In this document: positions 39,829 through 48,222 of the stretch, one piece after another
Layout: the number at the start of each line of letters is the position of its first letter
How positions within the stretch are numbered: position 1 is the stretch's first letter
Source: an uncultured Kiritimatiellota bacterium
GTDB taxonomy: Bacteria; Verrucomicrobiota; Kiritimatiellia; RFP12; DVOR01
Reading direction: 5' to 3'
Assembly (NCBI GenBank): GCA_944389945.1
Contig: CALXOF010000016.1
Coordinates: 1-48,260 of the forward strand
Length of the DNA stretch: 48,260 nt
Made by a program: the position numbers and the translations under genes
The notes under the pieces: generated by a model
What the model saw: the letters and a program-made list of their open reading frames with translations, nothing else
What the model was told of the DNA's origin: nothing
The model's database searches: none

Positions 39829-41382
39829 ATGAACAGACGGAGTTTTCTGAAGGCGTTTGGACTTGGTGCGGCGGCGTTGGCGGTGGCGCCGCGGGCGTTT
39901 GCCGCGGAGACGGCGCAAGCGGGGACGGTGCCTGTGAAGCGGCCGCGCAACATTCTCTTTATTTTGGCGGACGATTTGGGGTGGGGGGATGTGAGCTGTT
40001 ATGGCGCGACGCCCGGGCTGACGCCCTTCTTGGATGACTATGCGAAGGGCGGCGTGCGGTTCACGGATGCCCACTCACCGGCCTCGACGTGCACGCCTAC
40101 GCGCTATGCCATCTTTACGGGACAGTATGCGTGGCGTAAGCCAGGGACTGGGATTGCGCCGGGCGATTCGGCGTTGCTCATCGACCCTGCGATGACGACG
40201 TTGCCCAAGCTGATGCAGCAATCCGGCATGGTGACGGGCGCGGTGGGTAAGTGGCATTTGGGTATGGGCCCCGGTCCGGGCAAGACGGATTGGAACAAGC
40301 CCATCAAGCCTTCGGGCAACGACGTGGGCTTTGATTACACCTTCCTGATGGCGGCGACGGCCGACCGGACGCCGTGCGTCTATGTGGAGAATGGCACGGT
40401 GGTGGGGCTGGACCCGAATGACCCGATTGAGGTGAATTACAAGCACAACTATCCCGGGGAGGCGGACGGTAAACGCGACCGGGCCTCGCTGAAGATGGAT
40501 TGGGACTTCGGGCACAACCAGGCCGTGGTGAACGGCATTGGCCGTATTGGCTACATGAAGGGCGGCAAGAAGGCCCGTTGGGTGGACGAGGACATGGCCG
40601 ATGTCTTCGTGGAGAAGGCGTGCGCCTTCATGGAGCAGAACAAGGACCGGCCCTTCTTCCTCTATCTGGGCACGAACGACATCCATGTGCCGCGCGTGCC
40701 GCACCCGCGCTTCGTGGGCAAGACGCCGTTTGGTCCGCGCGGGGATGTCACGGTGCAGTTTGACGACAGTGTACGGCGCGTCATCGAAAAGCTCCGCGAA
40801 CTGGGCTTGGAAAAGGATACGCTGGTGGTCATCACGTCCGACAATGGGCCGATGGTCAACGATGGCTACAAAGACCGCGCGGTGGAACTGCTCGGCGACC
40901 ACAAGCCCGCGGGCGATTGGCGCGGCCATAAGTACACGCCCTATGAAGGCGGCCACCGTCTGCCCTTCATCGTGCGGTGGGACGGTGTCATCGCCGCCGG
41001 CACCAACGACGCGCTTGTGTCGTTGGTCGACCTGGGTGCGACCTTCGCGGCGTTGCGCGGCGTGGCCGTGCCGCAGGAGGCCTTGCCGGACTCCTTTGAC
41101 CAGAGTGCGACCTTCCTGGATTCGGCTAAGCCCTCTGCGCGCGGTAACCTAATTTGCCAGGATTACCGGCTGAACCTGCGCGAAGGGAACTGGAAGTATA
41201 TCGTGCCGGGCCCCGCGGGCAACACGCCGGGGCCGAAGAACAATCCGCTCAACGGCGAACTTTACGATCTCACAACAGACCCCGCGGAGAAGACGAATCT
41301 CGTCAAGCGACAGCCTGAGCGCGCCAAGGCCATGTACGCAACTTTGTTGAAGGCCATTCAAGCTGGTCGTACGCGTCCTTGA
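39829..41382 (+). CDS. Tat-exported sulfatase (arylsulfatase family)
   Basis: Hydrolyses sulfate esters, probably on a sulfated glycan. The 517-residue protein has a twin-arginine signal (MNRRSFLKAFGLGAAALAVAPRAFAA), metal-binding ILADDLGWGD (D48, D49), the formylglycine motif SPASTCTPTRYAIFTGQ (C88 as the residue oxidised by FGE), AVGKWHLG, and VVITSDNGPM (second metal site). The Tat route fits a protein folded and modified in the cytoplasm before export. Such sulfatases are expanded in Lentisphaerae, Kiritimatiellota and Planctomycetes. No FGE or polysaccharide-lyase gene is adjacent. Start at 39829 with AAAGGA upstream. Confidence 0.93.
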   Translation: MNRRSFLKAFGLGAAALAVAPRAFAAETAQAGTVPVKRPRNILFILADDLGWGDVSCYGATPGLTPFLDDYAKGGVRFTDAHSPASTCTPTRYAIFTGQYAWRKPGTGIAPGDSALLIDPAMTTLPKLMQQSGMVTGAVGKWHLGMGPGPGKTDWNKPIKPSGNDVGFDYTFLMAATADRTPCVYVENGTVVGLDPNDPIEVNYKHNYPGEADGKRDRASLKMDWDFGHNQAVVNGIGRIGYMKGGKKARWVDEDMADVFVEKACAFMEQNKDRPFFLYLGTNDIHVPRVPHPRFVGKTPFGPRGDVTVQFDDSVRRVIEKLRELGLEKDTLVVITSDNGPMVNDGYKDRAVELLGDHKPAGDWRGHKYTPYEGGHRLPFIVRWDGVIAAGTNDALVSLVDLGATFAALRGVAVPQEALPDSFDQSATFLDSAKPSARGNLICQDYRLNLREGNWKYIVPGPAGNTPGPKNNPLNGELYDLTTDPAEKTNLVKRQPERAKAMYATLLKAIQAGRTRP

Positions 41383-41403
41383 CACACGAACGTGGAAAAG
41401 AGA

Positions 41404-41434
41404 AAACGGCCCTTGGCGAAACCAGGGGCCGTTT
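41404..41434. terminator. Bidirectional terminator between the sulfatase and MATE genes
   Basis: AAACGGCCC (41404-41412) and GGGCCGTTT (41426-41434) form a stem flanked by A-rich sequence on the left and T-rich on the right, suitable for both converging units. Confidence 0.75.
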
Positions 41435-41455
41435 GTATGTGTTGAGACAATTGCG

Positions 41456-42835
41456 TCAGGCGAGGGGTGCGGATTCTTGCGGGATTTCGCGGCCCCAGAG
41501 GCGGAGGAGGGCCACTAGAGCCAAAATCAAGGTGATCCACTCCGTTGCGGTGAGGGCCAACCAGAGCCCATCGAGGCCCAAGAAGGGCGGGAGGCAAAGC
41601 AAGAGCATCGCGCTGAGGCCGACGCTACGCAACAGGGCAATCGTCGCCGCCGGCAGGGTGCGCAGGAGGGCTTGCAGGTAACCCGCCGCCAGGATGCAGA
41701 GCGCCATTGGTAGGAAGGAAGACGCGATGCCGCGCACAAGGGTCGGCGCCAGCGCGATGACCTCGGGCGTCGGGTTCATGAAGAAGCGGAGCGTACCGAC
41801 CGGGAAGATGAGGCTGACAAGCGAACAGGCAAGCCCAAGGGCGAAGGCCATGCGCGCCCCCAGCCAGAAGGAGCGGCGGATACGGGCACGTCCACCCGCG
41901 CCGTAATTCACCGAGACGATGGGCTGGAGGGCCTGGGCCACGCCGTTGAAGAGCTGCTGATAGAGCGAGGAGAGCGAGAGCATGATGCCGAGGATGGAGA
42001 GGGCGGCTACGCCGCCATGACGCATGGCCTGGTGGTTGGCTAGGGTGACGACGACCGCGACGGCGGCGTTGGGGAGGCCCGGCGCGAGTCCCACGGCACA
42101 GAGTCGGCAGATGGCCCGGCGCGGCCAGAGACTCGGCGGGGCGAAACGCAAGGTGCAACGTCGCTTGAAGAGATAGGCCACAAGCAGGATGGTCTGTAGG
42201 GCGCACCCGGCGGCGGTGGCGATGCCGGCGCCGGCCATGCCCGTGCCAATCTTGAAGGGGAAGACCAAGAGCCAGTCGCCGAAGATGTTGAGCACGCCGC
42301 CGGCGATGATGGCCATCAGCGCGTAGCCGGGGGCGCCATCGTTGCGGATTAGGCAGGCCATCGCCAGCGAGAGCATGGCGCCCGGCCACGTGAGCACGAC
42401 CCAGAAGCCGTATTCATCGGCCAGTTGAACAATCGTATCGTCCGCGCCGCAGAGTCTCCAGAAGGAATCCCCCGCAAGCAGGACGGAGGCGGCCACAATG
42501 ACTCCGACAATCAAGCAAAGCAGGAAGGAGAGCGTGAACCACGCGTCCCCCTCGCGTCGGTCGCCGCGTCCTCGGGCCGTGGCCAAGAGGATGGCCCCGC
42601 CCATGCCTAGGAGCGTGCCGAGGAAGGCCATCAAACCGAAACTGGGGACGAGGACGGCGGCGGCCGCCGCGCCAGCAGGACCCACGCCATAGCCGATGGC
42701 GATGGTGTCGACGATACTGTAGACGGAGGTTACCGCCGCGCCGCCGAGTGCAGGAACGAGATACGTGCGCCAATGCCCGCGTAAGGGGCCGGTCAGCAGC
42801 GGGTCTACAGAGCGGTGTGGGCGTTGTCTTTTCAT
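41456..42835 (-). CDS. MATE family efflux transporter
   Basis: A 459-residue inner-membrane protein with about twelve hydrophobic segments and the two-lobe MATE layout. MATE features include GGAAVTSVYSIVDTIAIGYGVGPAGAAAAAV in the first helices, GAGIATAAGCALQ near TM6, and QALQPIVSVNYGAGGRARIRRSF in the second lobe, like MepA-type multidrug exporters. Substrate unknown. It is divergent from a MerR-type regulator, a classical arrangement for an inducible efflux pump. Confidence 0.88.
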   Translation of the reverse strand: MKRQRPHRSVDPLLTGPLRGHWRTYLVPALGGAAVTSVYSIVDTIAIGYGVGPAGAAAAAVLVPSFGLMAFLGTLLGMGGAILLATARGRGDRREGDAWFTLSFLLCLIVGVIVAASVLLAGDSFWRLCGADDTIVQLADEYGFWVVLTWPGAMLSLAMACLIRNDGAPGYALMAIIAGGVLNIFGDWLLVFPFKIGTGMAGAGIATAAGCALQTILLVAYLFKRRCTLRFAPPSLWPRRAICRLCAVGLAPGLPNAAVAVVVTLANHQAMRHGGVAALSILGIMLSLSSLYQQLFNGVAQALQPIVSVNYGAGGRARIRRSFWLGARMAFALGLACSLVSLIFPVGTLRFFMNPTPEVIALAPTLVRGIASSFLPMALCILAAGYLQALLRTLPAATIALLRSVGLSAMLLLCLPPFLGLDGLWLALTATEWITLILALVALLRLWGREIPQESAPLA

Positions 42836-42869
42836 TGAATCTTCCTTTTATTTCCAAAATGAGCGGCGG

Positions 42870-42875
42870 TATGAT
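42870..42875 (+). promoter_or_regulatory. Candidate -10 of the MerR-type regulator
   Basis: TATGAT at 42870-42875 in the 53-base gap between the divergent MATE and merR-type genes, 14 bases before the ATG at 42889. Both promoters must overlap in this gap, so a regulator bound here could control both genes. Confidence 0.35.
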
Positions 42876-42888
42876 ACACTCCACCATT

Positions 42889-43716
42889 ATGGCGGACTCA
42901 AGTAAAAAATTGGCAATGTCTAGGACTTTCACCATCGGGGACTTCTCCAAGCTCACCGGTGTCCACGTCAATTCCTTGCTGTATTACGAGAAACTCGGGA
43001 TCCTCAAGCCCGCGCGAGTCGACCACAGGACCGGCTATCGCCATTACTCTCTGGCGCAATTGCGCATTGTCGAGGCTATTCAACTGTGCGTTCGGGCAGG
43101 CGTTTCGCTGGAAGCGTTCGCCGCACTTCAAGGAGGCACCGGCGAGGGTGTTATCCGTTATGACCGTCTGCTTGGCGGCGCGATTGAGAGCCTTCGTGCC
43201 ACGATTGCTCATGCCCGCACACTGTTGCGGGAGGTTCAAGCCGTGCAAACCCTGCAACGCCAAGGTGAGGGGGTAGTCGCCGGAAAGATTGATGAGGTCT
43301 GCGTTCCCGCGCATTGGTGTTTTATTCGCGCGGTCTTGCCCGGGGAAGACCCGGATGACGCGTATTTCGCTTTGCTTCGAACCATGGGTAAGACGCGGCT
43401 CCGCATCGGTTACGACAACGGCGCGTTCATCATCCGGCGCGAAGGCGTCGAGCGACGCTATCTCTACGTTGACATCGCACCGAACGAGTCGCAACCTTTT
43501 CCGGCGCACTGCTGTCTGCGCCTTCCGGCCGCGCGGTGGCAGAGTCAGGTGGCACAGAGTGGGATTCTCGAGCCCGACGCGGAGTTGCCGGCGGGTGATT
43601 GCGTAGTGATGGAGCGCGACCTCTTCACGGGGGACTTTGCCATCGATCCACCCCGCCTCGAGCGCCTCGTTTCGACCACCCTTCAGCGCCGCCTGCCCAA
43701 GTGGCTCACCGCGTGA
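42889..43716 (+). CDS. MerR family transcriptional regulator with effector-binding-like C-terminus
   Basis: A 275-residue regulator. An N-terminal winged helix (FTIGDFSKLTGVHVNSLLYYEKLGILKPARVDHRTGYRHYS) is followed by the family dimer helix, then a C-terminal domain of about 150 residues (VPAHWCFIRAVLPGEDPDDAYFALLRTMGKT and on) laid out like the GyrI/BmrR-type drug-binding domains. This fits sensing a compound exported by the divergent MATE pump. The start could be the ATG at 42889 or 42916 (MSRTFTIGDFS); neither has a strong ribosome site. Confidence 0.87.
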   Translation: MADSSKKLAMSRTFTIGDFSKLTGVHVNSLLYYEKLGILKPARVDHRTGYRHYSLAQLRIVEAIQLCVRAGVSLEAFAALQGGTGEGVIRYDRLLGGAIESLRATIAHARTLLREVQAVQTLQRQGEGVVAGKIDEVCVPAHWCFIRAVLPGEDPDDAYFALLRTMGKTRLRIGYDNGAFIIRREGVERRYLYVDIAPNESQPFPAHCCLRLPAARWQSQVAQSGILEPDAELPAGDCVVMERDLFTGDFAIDPPRLERLVSTTLQRRLPKWLTA

Positions 43717-43727
43717 GTGCCCCCCTA

Positions 43728-43866
43728 TTTTCCACGAAGACGCCAAGGAACGCAAGGGCCTAGGCACTTCACCGTTCGGCACGTTGTGCCTCACTACCGT
43801 GCCTATCCCTTGCGTTTCTGTCGACTTCTTGAAATGAGCGCGTACTTGCGTCTTTGCGGAAAAAGT
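43728..43866. mobile_element. MITE-like element 4 (ends degenerate)
   Basis: A 139-bp segment matching element 3 in its interior (AAGGGCCTAGGCACTTCACCG and on) and subterminal regions (TTTTCCACGAAGACGCC at left, TTGCGTCTTTGCGGAAAAA at right), but lacking the outer TGTCCGGGG / CAGTATTGG ends. It lies between convergent merR and hemW, where no separate terminator is visible. Confidence 0.55.
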
Positions 43867-43886
43867 CGCTTCGGATACGACTGCCC

Positions 43887-44936
43887 TCAACGCAAGAGTT
43901 CTCGCTCCATGGCGTCGAGGACTTCGTAGCCTCGGCGCGTGGGGGCGTTGTCAGCGGTGAGGAGGCCATAGGCTCGGAAGTCAGCGAGGCACTTGGCCCA
44001 ACGTTCGCGGTAAGGGGCCAGGATGGGAAAACGTGCGAGGGTGGTCTCGAGGTTGAACCCCTCGGCGAGGCGGAGGCCAGTGAGGGCGCGTTCAAGGGCA
44101 TCGTCTTCCGGCGAGAGGGTCTCCTCGGTGCCGTCTCCTGCGCGGCGCAGACAGCCCAGACGGCTGACCGCACCGCGGCCTAGGCCGAGGTAATCGCCGC
44201 CGTGCCAGGTGTTGAGGTTGTGGCGGCATTCTAGGCCGGGGCGGGCGTAGTTGGAAGTTTCGTAACGGTGGAGACCCGCGGCGGAAAGAGCATCGGCGGC
44301 CTCGGCCACGGCATCGCAGAGGACATCTGGGTCGGGTGGGGGCATCCCGGCGCGGCCCCACGTGCTTTCTGGTTCGATAGAGAGTGCGTAGACGGAGACG
44401 TGCGGCAGGTTAAGGGAGAGGGTTCGATGTAGGGTTTGCGTCCACTCCGCAGGAGATACGCCGGGCAGGCCGACGATAAGGTCGATGCCGGTGTCCGCGA
44501 TGGCCGCGCGAGCAATCGCGATGGCATCGAGGGCTTGGCGGACGGTGTGACGGCGATTGCACCGGGTGAGCGTGGCATCGTCAAAGGCCTGTACGCCGAT
44601 ACTCAGGCGGGTGACGCCGATGTCGGCCAAGGTTCGGACGAGGGACTTGGTGACGGCGGCTGGGTGGAGCTCGACGGTCCATTCCGCGTCTTTCGCGAGC
44701 GAGAAGAGCCCAGACTCCCGAAGGCGGACAAAGCCGTGCTCGCCGAGCAGCGCAGGGGTGCCGCCGCCGCAGTAGAGCGAGTCAAGGGGGCCGACTGAGG
44801 AAAAGCCTCGCTCCGCGGCCTCGTGTAGGAGGTCGTCGACGTATGCGGCGGGGGCGGCGGGAGGCGGTCCGGAGAGGAAGGCGCAGTAGGCGCAACGTCC
44901 CGTACAGAAGGGAAAGTGCAGGTAGAGGTGCTTCAT
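43887..44936 (-). CDS. hemW: HemW-like radical SAM protein
   Basis: Radical-SAM-family haem chaperone, formerly annotated as oxygen-independent coproporphyrinogen oxidase. The 349-residue protein has FPFCTGRCAYCAF (C11, C15, C18: C-x3-C-x2-C for the 4Fe-4S cluster), YCGGGTPALL, SIGVQAFDD, GIDLIVGLPGVSPAEW, and HNLNTWHGGDYLGLGRGA, the HemW signature. True HemN has an extra N-terminal region absent here. The ATG overlaps the scpB stop as ATGA. Last gene of the five-gene operon. Confidence 0.9.
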   Translation of the reverse strand: MKHLYLHFPFCTGRCAYCAFLSGPPPAAPAAYVDDLLHEAAERGFSSVGPLDSLYCGGGTPALLGEHGFVRLRESGLFSLAKDAEWTVELHPAAVTKSLVRTLADIGVTRLSIGVQAFDDATLTRCNRRHTVRQALDAIAIARAAIADTGIDLIVGLPGVSPAEWTQTLHRTLSLNLPHVSVYALSIEPESTWGRAGMPPPDPDVLCDAVAEAADALSAAGLHRYETSNYARPGLECRHNLNTWHGGDYLGLGRGAVSRLGCLRRAGDGTEETLSPEDDALERALTGLRLAEGFNLETTLARFPILAPYRERWAKCLADFRAYGLLTADNAPTRRGYEVLDAMERELLR

Positions 44937-45514
44937 GCCTCGGGCGCGGGGTCGAGATCCTTCAAGCTGCGCAGACCGAAGTGCTCCAGGAAGGAGGCCG
45001 TGGTGCCATAGAGGAAGGGACGGCCCGGGAGTTCGCTGCGGCCCACGGCGCGGATGAGGTCGAGCTCCAAGAGGGCGCGGACGGTATGGTCGACAGAGAC
45101 GCCGCGGACGGACTCGATCTCGGCGCGAGAGATGGGCTGGCGATAGGCGATGACGGCCAGGGTTTCAAGGGCGGCGCGGGAGAGGCGTTGGGGTGGGGCG
45201 GCCTTGACGAGGGCGCGCACCCATGGACCGGCCGCCGGGACGGTGCGGTAGGAGAAGCGCCCGCCCTCCTCGCAGAGACGCAGGCCCAGGTCACTCCGTG
45301 CCAAGGTGGCGGCGATGTCCGCGAGATAGGTCTTGATTTCCGCAAGGGTGGCCTTGGCGAATGCGGCGGCGGGAGAGGCCGGGTCGGCACCTTGCGCGGC
45401 GGACTGCAGGGCCTTGCGGAGGTCCTCCGGTGCGAGGGGCTCCTTGGCGGCGAAGAGCAAAACGCCGATGATGGACTGCAGACTGTCCGGCGGCGGGATT
45501 CCCTGGTCGTTCAT
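44933..45514 (-). CDS. scpB: Segregation and condensation protein B
   Basis: Winged-helix partner (kleisin-associated) of the SMC-ScpAB condensin. The 193-residue product has SLQSIIGVLLFAAKEPLAPEDLRKAL near the start and the highly conserved RLSRAALETLAVIAYRQPISRAEIESVRGVSVDHTVRALLELDLIRAVGR, ending with LYGTTASFLEHFGLRSLKDL. The start at 45514 overlaps the holA stop as ATGA; the 18-residue upstream extension is not family-like. scpA is not in the window. Confidence 0.93.
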   Translation of the reverse strand: MNDQGIPPPDSLQSIIGVLLFAAKEPLAPEDLRKALQSAAQGADPASPAAAFAKATLAEIKTYLADIAATLARSDLGLRLCEEGGRFSYRTVPAAGPWVRALVKAAPPQRLSRAALETLAVIAYRQPISRAEIESVRGVSVDHTVRALLELDLIRAVGRSELPGRPFLYGTTASFLEHFGLRSLKDLDPAPEA

Positions 45515-46578
45515 TTCCGGGCCCTCCGCATGAGGATGCGCAAGAGGGAGGCCTCGATGATGGCCCAAGGGTCTTGCGCGGTGGTGTCCACCAACTTGAA
45601 GCGCATCTCCACGGCGTAGTGGCGTCCCGCGCGGAGTTCGTTGAGGGTGTAACGCTTGGCGGCCTCGACCTGCTTACCCAGGAACCAGCCGTTGAGGCGG
45701 GCCAGGCGGGCGGGCAAGCGGTCGGCAGGGAGGTCCCAGCGATTGCCGGCGAGCCAGCCCTGGTCAAGGGCGTCGCGCAACGCGCAGAGGTCGTTGAGGA
45801 TGTTGAGGATGCCGACGGCGGCGGGGAAGGCCGCGTTCTTGTCGGCGCGCAGTTGCTCGATAGTCTTCGCGGCGAGGGTGGGGGAACGCTGCAGGATGGC
45901 CTCGGTGAGGGCGAAGGGCTCGGCGCCGACCGCGGTGGAGGTGACGGCCTCGATGTCGGCCAAGGTGACCTCGGCACCATCTTTGCCCAGATAGGCGCGG
46001 AGCTTGTCGAGCTCCGAGACGATGGTACGGCTGTCAGACCCGACGCGTTGGGCGAAGGCCGTGCGCACGGCGGGCGACATTTTGAGGCCGCTCTGCGGAA
46101 GCAGGTCTGCCAGACGCGCCTGCGCGGCCTTCTCCTGTTGGTAGGACTTGACCTCCTCGCCGCAGACCGTGATTTTGCCGGTCTTCTCGACCCACTTGTA
46201 GAACTTCGAAATCTTGGCGCAGGAGGTCGCCGTGATGACGAGGGTGTGCTCTTCCGGGGGTGGCTCTTTTTGCAGGCCTTCGAAGAAGGCTGTCGCGGCA
46301 TCTTTGGCCGTCTGGGCCTCCACCGCGCGTCCCTTTGCGCCGGGCAGGAAGTTTGCGTCGCGCAACCAGACGACCTTGTTACCACCGAGGAAACTAGCGG
46401 TATAAAGCGCTTCACCCGCTCGGTCGATGGCTTGCAGGACGTCGTCGGCCTTGTCGCACGTGCCGTCGATGATCTCTAGACCGAAGTCTCGGTCCTCGGG
46501 CGCGACAAGCGAATCGATGAGGCGTTTGGCCCCCTCGCTTTTCAGGTAGTCGTCTGGCCCCAGAAAAAGGTGAACCAT
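45511..46578 (-). CDS. holA: DNA polymerase III subunit delta
   Basis: Clamp-loader subunit that opens the beta clamp. The 355-residue protein begins MVHLFLGPDDYLKSEGAKRLIDSL and continues with the delta pattern (LYTASFLGGNKVVWLRDANFL, EHTLVITATSCAKISKFYKWVEKTG, SRTIVSELDKLRAYLG), ending with the helical collar domain. Sequence conservation in this family is low, but the order of elements is good. Overlaps kdsD (ATGA) and scpB (ATGA). Confidence 0.85.
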   Translation of the reverse strand: MVHLFLGPDDYLKSEGAKRLIDSLVAPEDRDFGLEIIDGTCDKADDVLQAIDRAGEALYTASFLGGNKVVWLRDANFLPGAKGRAVEAQTAKDAATAFFEGLQKEPPPEEHTLVITATSCAKISKFYKWVEKTGKITVCGEEVKSYQQEKAAQARLADLLPQSGLKMSPAVRTAFAQRVGSDSRTIVSELDKLRAYLGKDGAEVTLADIEAVTSTAVGAEPFALTEAILQRSPTLAAKTIEQLRADKNAAFPAAVGILNILNDLCALRDALDQGWLAGNRWDLPADRLPARLARLNGWFLGKQVEAAKRYTLNELRAGRHYAVEMRFKLVDTTAQDPWAIIEASLLRILMRRARK

Positions 46579-47564
46579 CAGAGAATCTTCATGCGCGGCA
46601 AATCCTGGATGTCGATGGTGCCGACCAGTTTGCCGGCCGCATCGACAACCGGCAGGTCGTCGAGCTTGTGGCTCTCGAAGATGTTGAGGACTTGCACGGC
46701 CAAGGCGTCGAGCGGGACGGAGACGGGCTTGCGAATCATCACCTCGGCAATGGGGTGACCCATGGGGTCGTCGCCTGTGCCGGCGGTGAGTAGGCGGCGC
46801 AGGTCGCCATCTGTGAAGATGCCCAAGAGCGTGCCGTCAGGCGCGGTGACGCAGGCGCAGCCGGACTTGGCCTCGGTCATGGCGAGCACGGCATCGCGCA
46901 CCGTGGCACTTTCCGAGAGGGCCACCAGGCGGTCGCCTGTGCGCATGATATCCTTGACGTGGAAGAGGAGGGCGCGCCCAATGGCGCCGGCGGGGTGGAG
47001 GAGCGCGAAGTTTTCCTTCTTGAAGCCGCGCGCCTCCAACAAAACCATGGCCAACGCATCGCCGAGCGCAAGAGTCGCGGTGGTGGAGGTGGTGGGGGCC
47101 ATGTTGAAGGGGCAGGCCTCGCGGCCGCAGTCGATGAGATAGACCCAATCGCTGTTCTTGGCCAGGGAAGAGTCGGCCTTGCCGGTCATACCGATAATCT
47201 TCACGCCGATACGGCGCAGGGAGGGGATGAGGCGGATAACTTCATCGGACTCGCCAGAATAGCTGATGGCCAGAACGATGTCCGAGGCCGTGACCATGCC
47301 CAAATCGCCGTGCATGGCCTGGACAGGGTTGAGGAGCATGGCTGTGGAGCCGGTGCTGGCCATGGTGGCGGCGATTTTTTCGCCCACGTGGATATTCTTG
47401 CCGATGCCGGTGACGACGATTTTGCCGCCGCGGGCAAGCGTTTCGAGCATGGCCTCAACGATGTCACAGAAGACGGGGCCGATGGCCGCGTCCGCCCGCT
47501 TTAAGCCTGCAATTTCAGTCTCGATTGTCTCGTGGGCGCGGGCCAACATTTCATCATGCGTCAT
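46578..47564 (-). CDS. kdsD: Arabinose-5-phosphate isomerase (KdsD/KpsF family)
   Basis: Converts ribulose-5-phosphate to arabinose-5-phosphate, the precursor of Kdo in LPS or capsule, pointing to a Gram-negative envelope. The 328-residue protein has an N-terminal SIS domain (about 35-170: VVTGIGKNIHVGEKIAATMASTGSTA, ISYSGESDEVIRL, NMAPTTSTTATLALGDALA) and two CBS repeats (about 205-325). GGAGG lies 6 bases before the ATG at 47564. It sits second in the operon, 7 bases after the DtxR-type regulator. Confidence 0.93.
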   Translation of the reverse strand: MTHDEMLARAHETIETEIAGLKRADAAIGPVFCDIVEAMLETLARGGKIVVTGIGKNIHVGEKIAATMASTGSTAMLLNPVQAMHGDLGMVTASDIVLAISYSGESDEVIRLIPSLRRIGVKIIGMTGKADSSLAKNSDWVYLIDCGREACPFNMAPTTSTTATLALGDALAMVLLEARGFKKENFALLHPAGAIGRALLFHVKDIMRTGDRLVALSESATVRDAVLAMTEAKSGCACVTAPDGTLLGIFTDGDLRRLLTAGTGDDPMGHPIAEVMIRKPVSVPLDALAVQVLNIFESHKLDDLPVVDAAGKLVGTIDIQDLPRMKIL

Positions 47565-48135
47565 GGAAATCCTCCAAGGATTGGGTGGGTTGCGCCGATT
47601 TACGCCGTCTGGTTCTTTTGGGGTCCTCCAGAGGGCGCGGCGGCGGCACGTAGATGTCTTCAAGCACGTCCAGTTCGCCCGCATCGATGGCTGCGAAGTC
47701 GGTACGCAGGGCCTTACGGAGCGGACGGCATTGGTGCGGATCAGTCAAAGCGGAGGTCAAGACCGCCAAGCGAGCGAGCAGTCGATCGTCAATCACGTGC
47801 TCCACGCGGCACGCGGTCTCCGAGGCCTCTTTATCCGGGAGCAGGAGCACTTCTCGCAGGAAACGGTTCAACACCAAGTGGCGGCGGATAATGCGCAGGG
47901 CTTCGCGTTCGCCCTGTTCTGTGAGCGTCACCGGCTTGTTGGTGTCATAATTGACGAAGCCGTGTTCCCGCAAGACCCCCAATGCATTTGTTACGGACGG
48001 CATCTTGACCTGCAGGCGCCGCGCGATGTCGCTAGTATGGGCATGGCCATGCGCCGTTTCGTCAATCGCGGCCTTGATTGCCTCGAGGTAATCCTCCAGG
48101 CTTGCCGTCAAACGGAATGTCGTTTCGTTTTCCAT
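47554..48135 (-). CDS. DtxR/MntR family metal-dependent regulator
   Basis: A 193-residue regulator. The N-terminal winged helix (LTASLEDYLEAIKAAI, then TSDIARRLQVKMPSVTNALGVLREHGFVNY) is followed by a dimerisation domain with candidate metal ligands: D15 and E18 as in MntR, H86, and C109-x2-E112-H113 as in DtxR-type proteins. The mixture makes Mn versus Fe specificity uncertain. A Lys/Arg-rich tail replaces the SH3-like domain of longer members. The start at 48135 has AGGGAG upstream. It leads the kdsD-holA-scpB-hemW operon. Confidence 0.88.
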   Translation of the reverse strand: MENETTFRLTASLEDYLEAIKAAIDETAHGHAHTSDIARRLQVKMPSVTNALGVLREHGFVNYDTNKPVTLTEQGEREALRIIRRHLVLNRFLREVLLLPDKEASETACRVEHVIDDRLLARLAVLTSALTDPHQCRPLRKALRTDFAAIDAGELDVLEDIYVPPPRPLEDPKRTRRRKSAQPTQSLEDFHDA

Positions 48136-48160
48136 GTTTGCGAGCTCCCTTTCTCCATAC

Positions 48161-48166
48161 AGTATA
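48161..48166 (-). promoter_or_regulatory. Extended -10 promoter of the dtxR-kdsD-holA-scpB-hemW operon
   Basis: On the minus strand TGCTATACT gives TATACT (48166 to 48161), with a leader of about 20 bases. The sequence is nearly the same as the thrB promoter core. Confidence 0.55.
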
Positions 48167-48191
48167 GCACAAACCCTCCGAAGTCTGGGTG

Positions 48192-48222
48192 TCGGACATT
48201 TTTTGTCCGATCGGATCGGACA
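48192..48222. promoter_or_regulatory. Candidate operator of the DtxR-family regulator
   Basis: TGTCCGATC-G-GATCGGACA (48204-48222) is a perfect 19-bp palindrome with one central base, overlapped on its left by another half-site (TCGGACA at 48192-48198). Its architecture (9+1+9) equals that of known DtxR/IdeR boxes, although the sequence differs. It lies just upstream of the regulator's promoter and beside a TATAAT (48253-48258) on the plus strand pointing out of the window, so it could control both sides. Confidence 0.5.
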
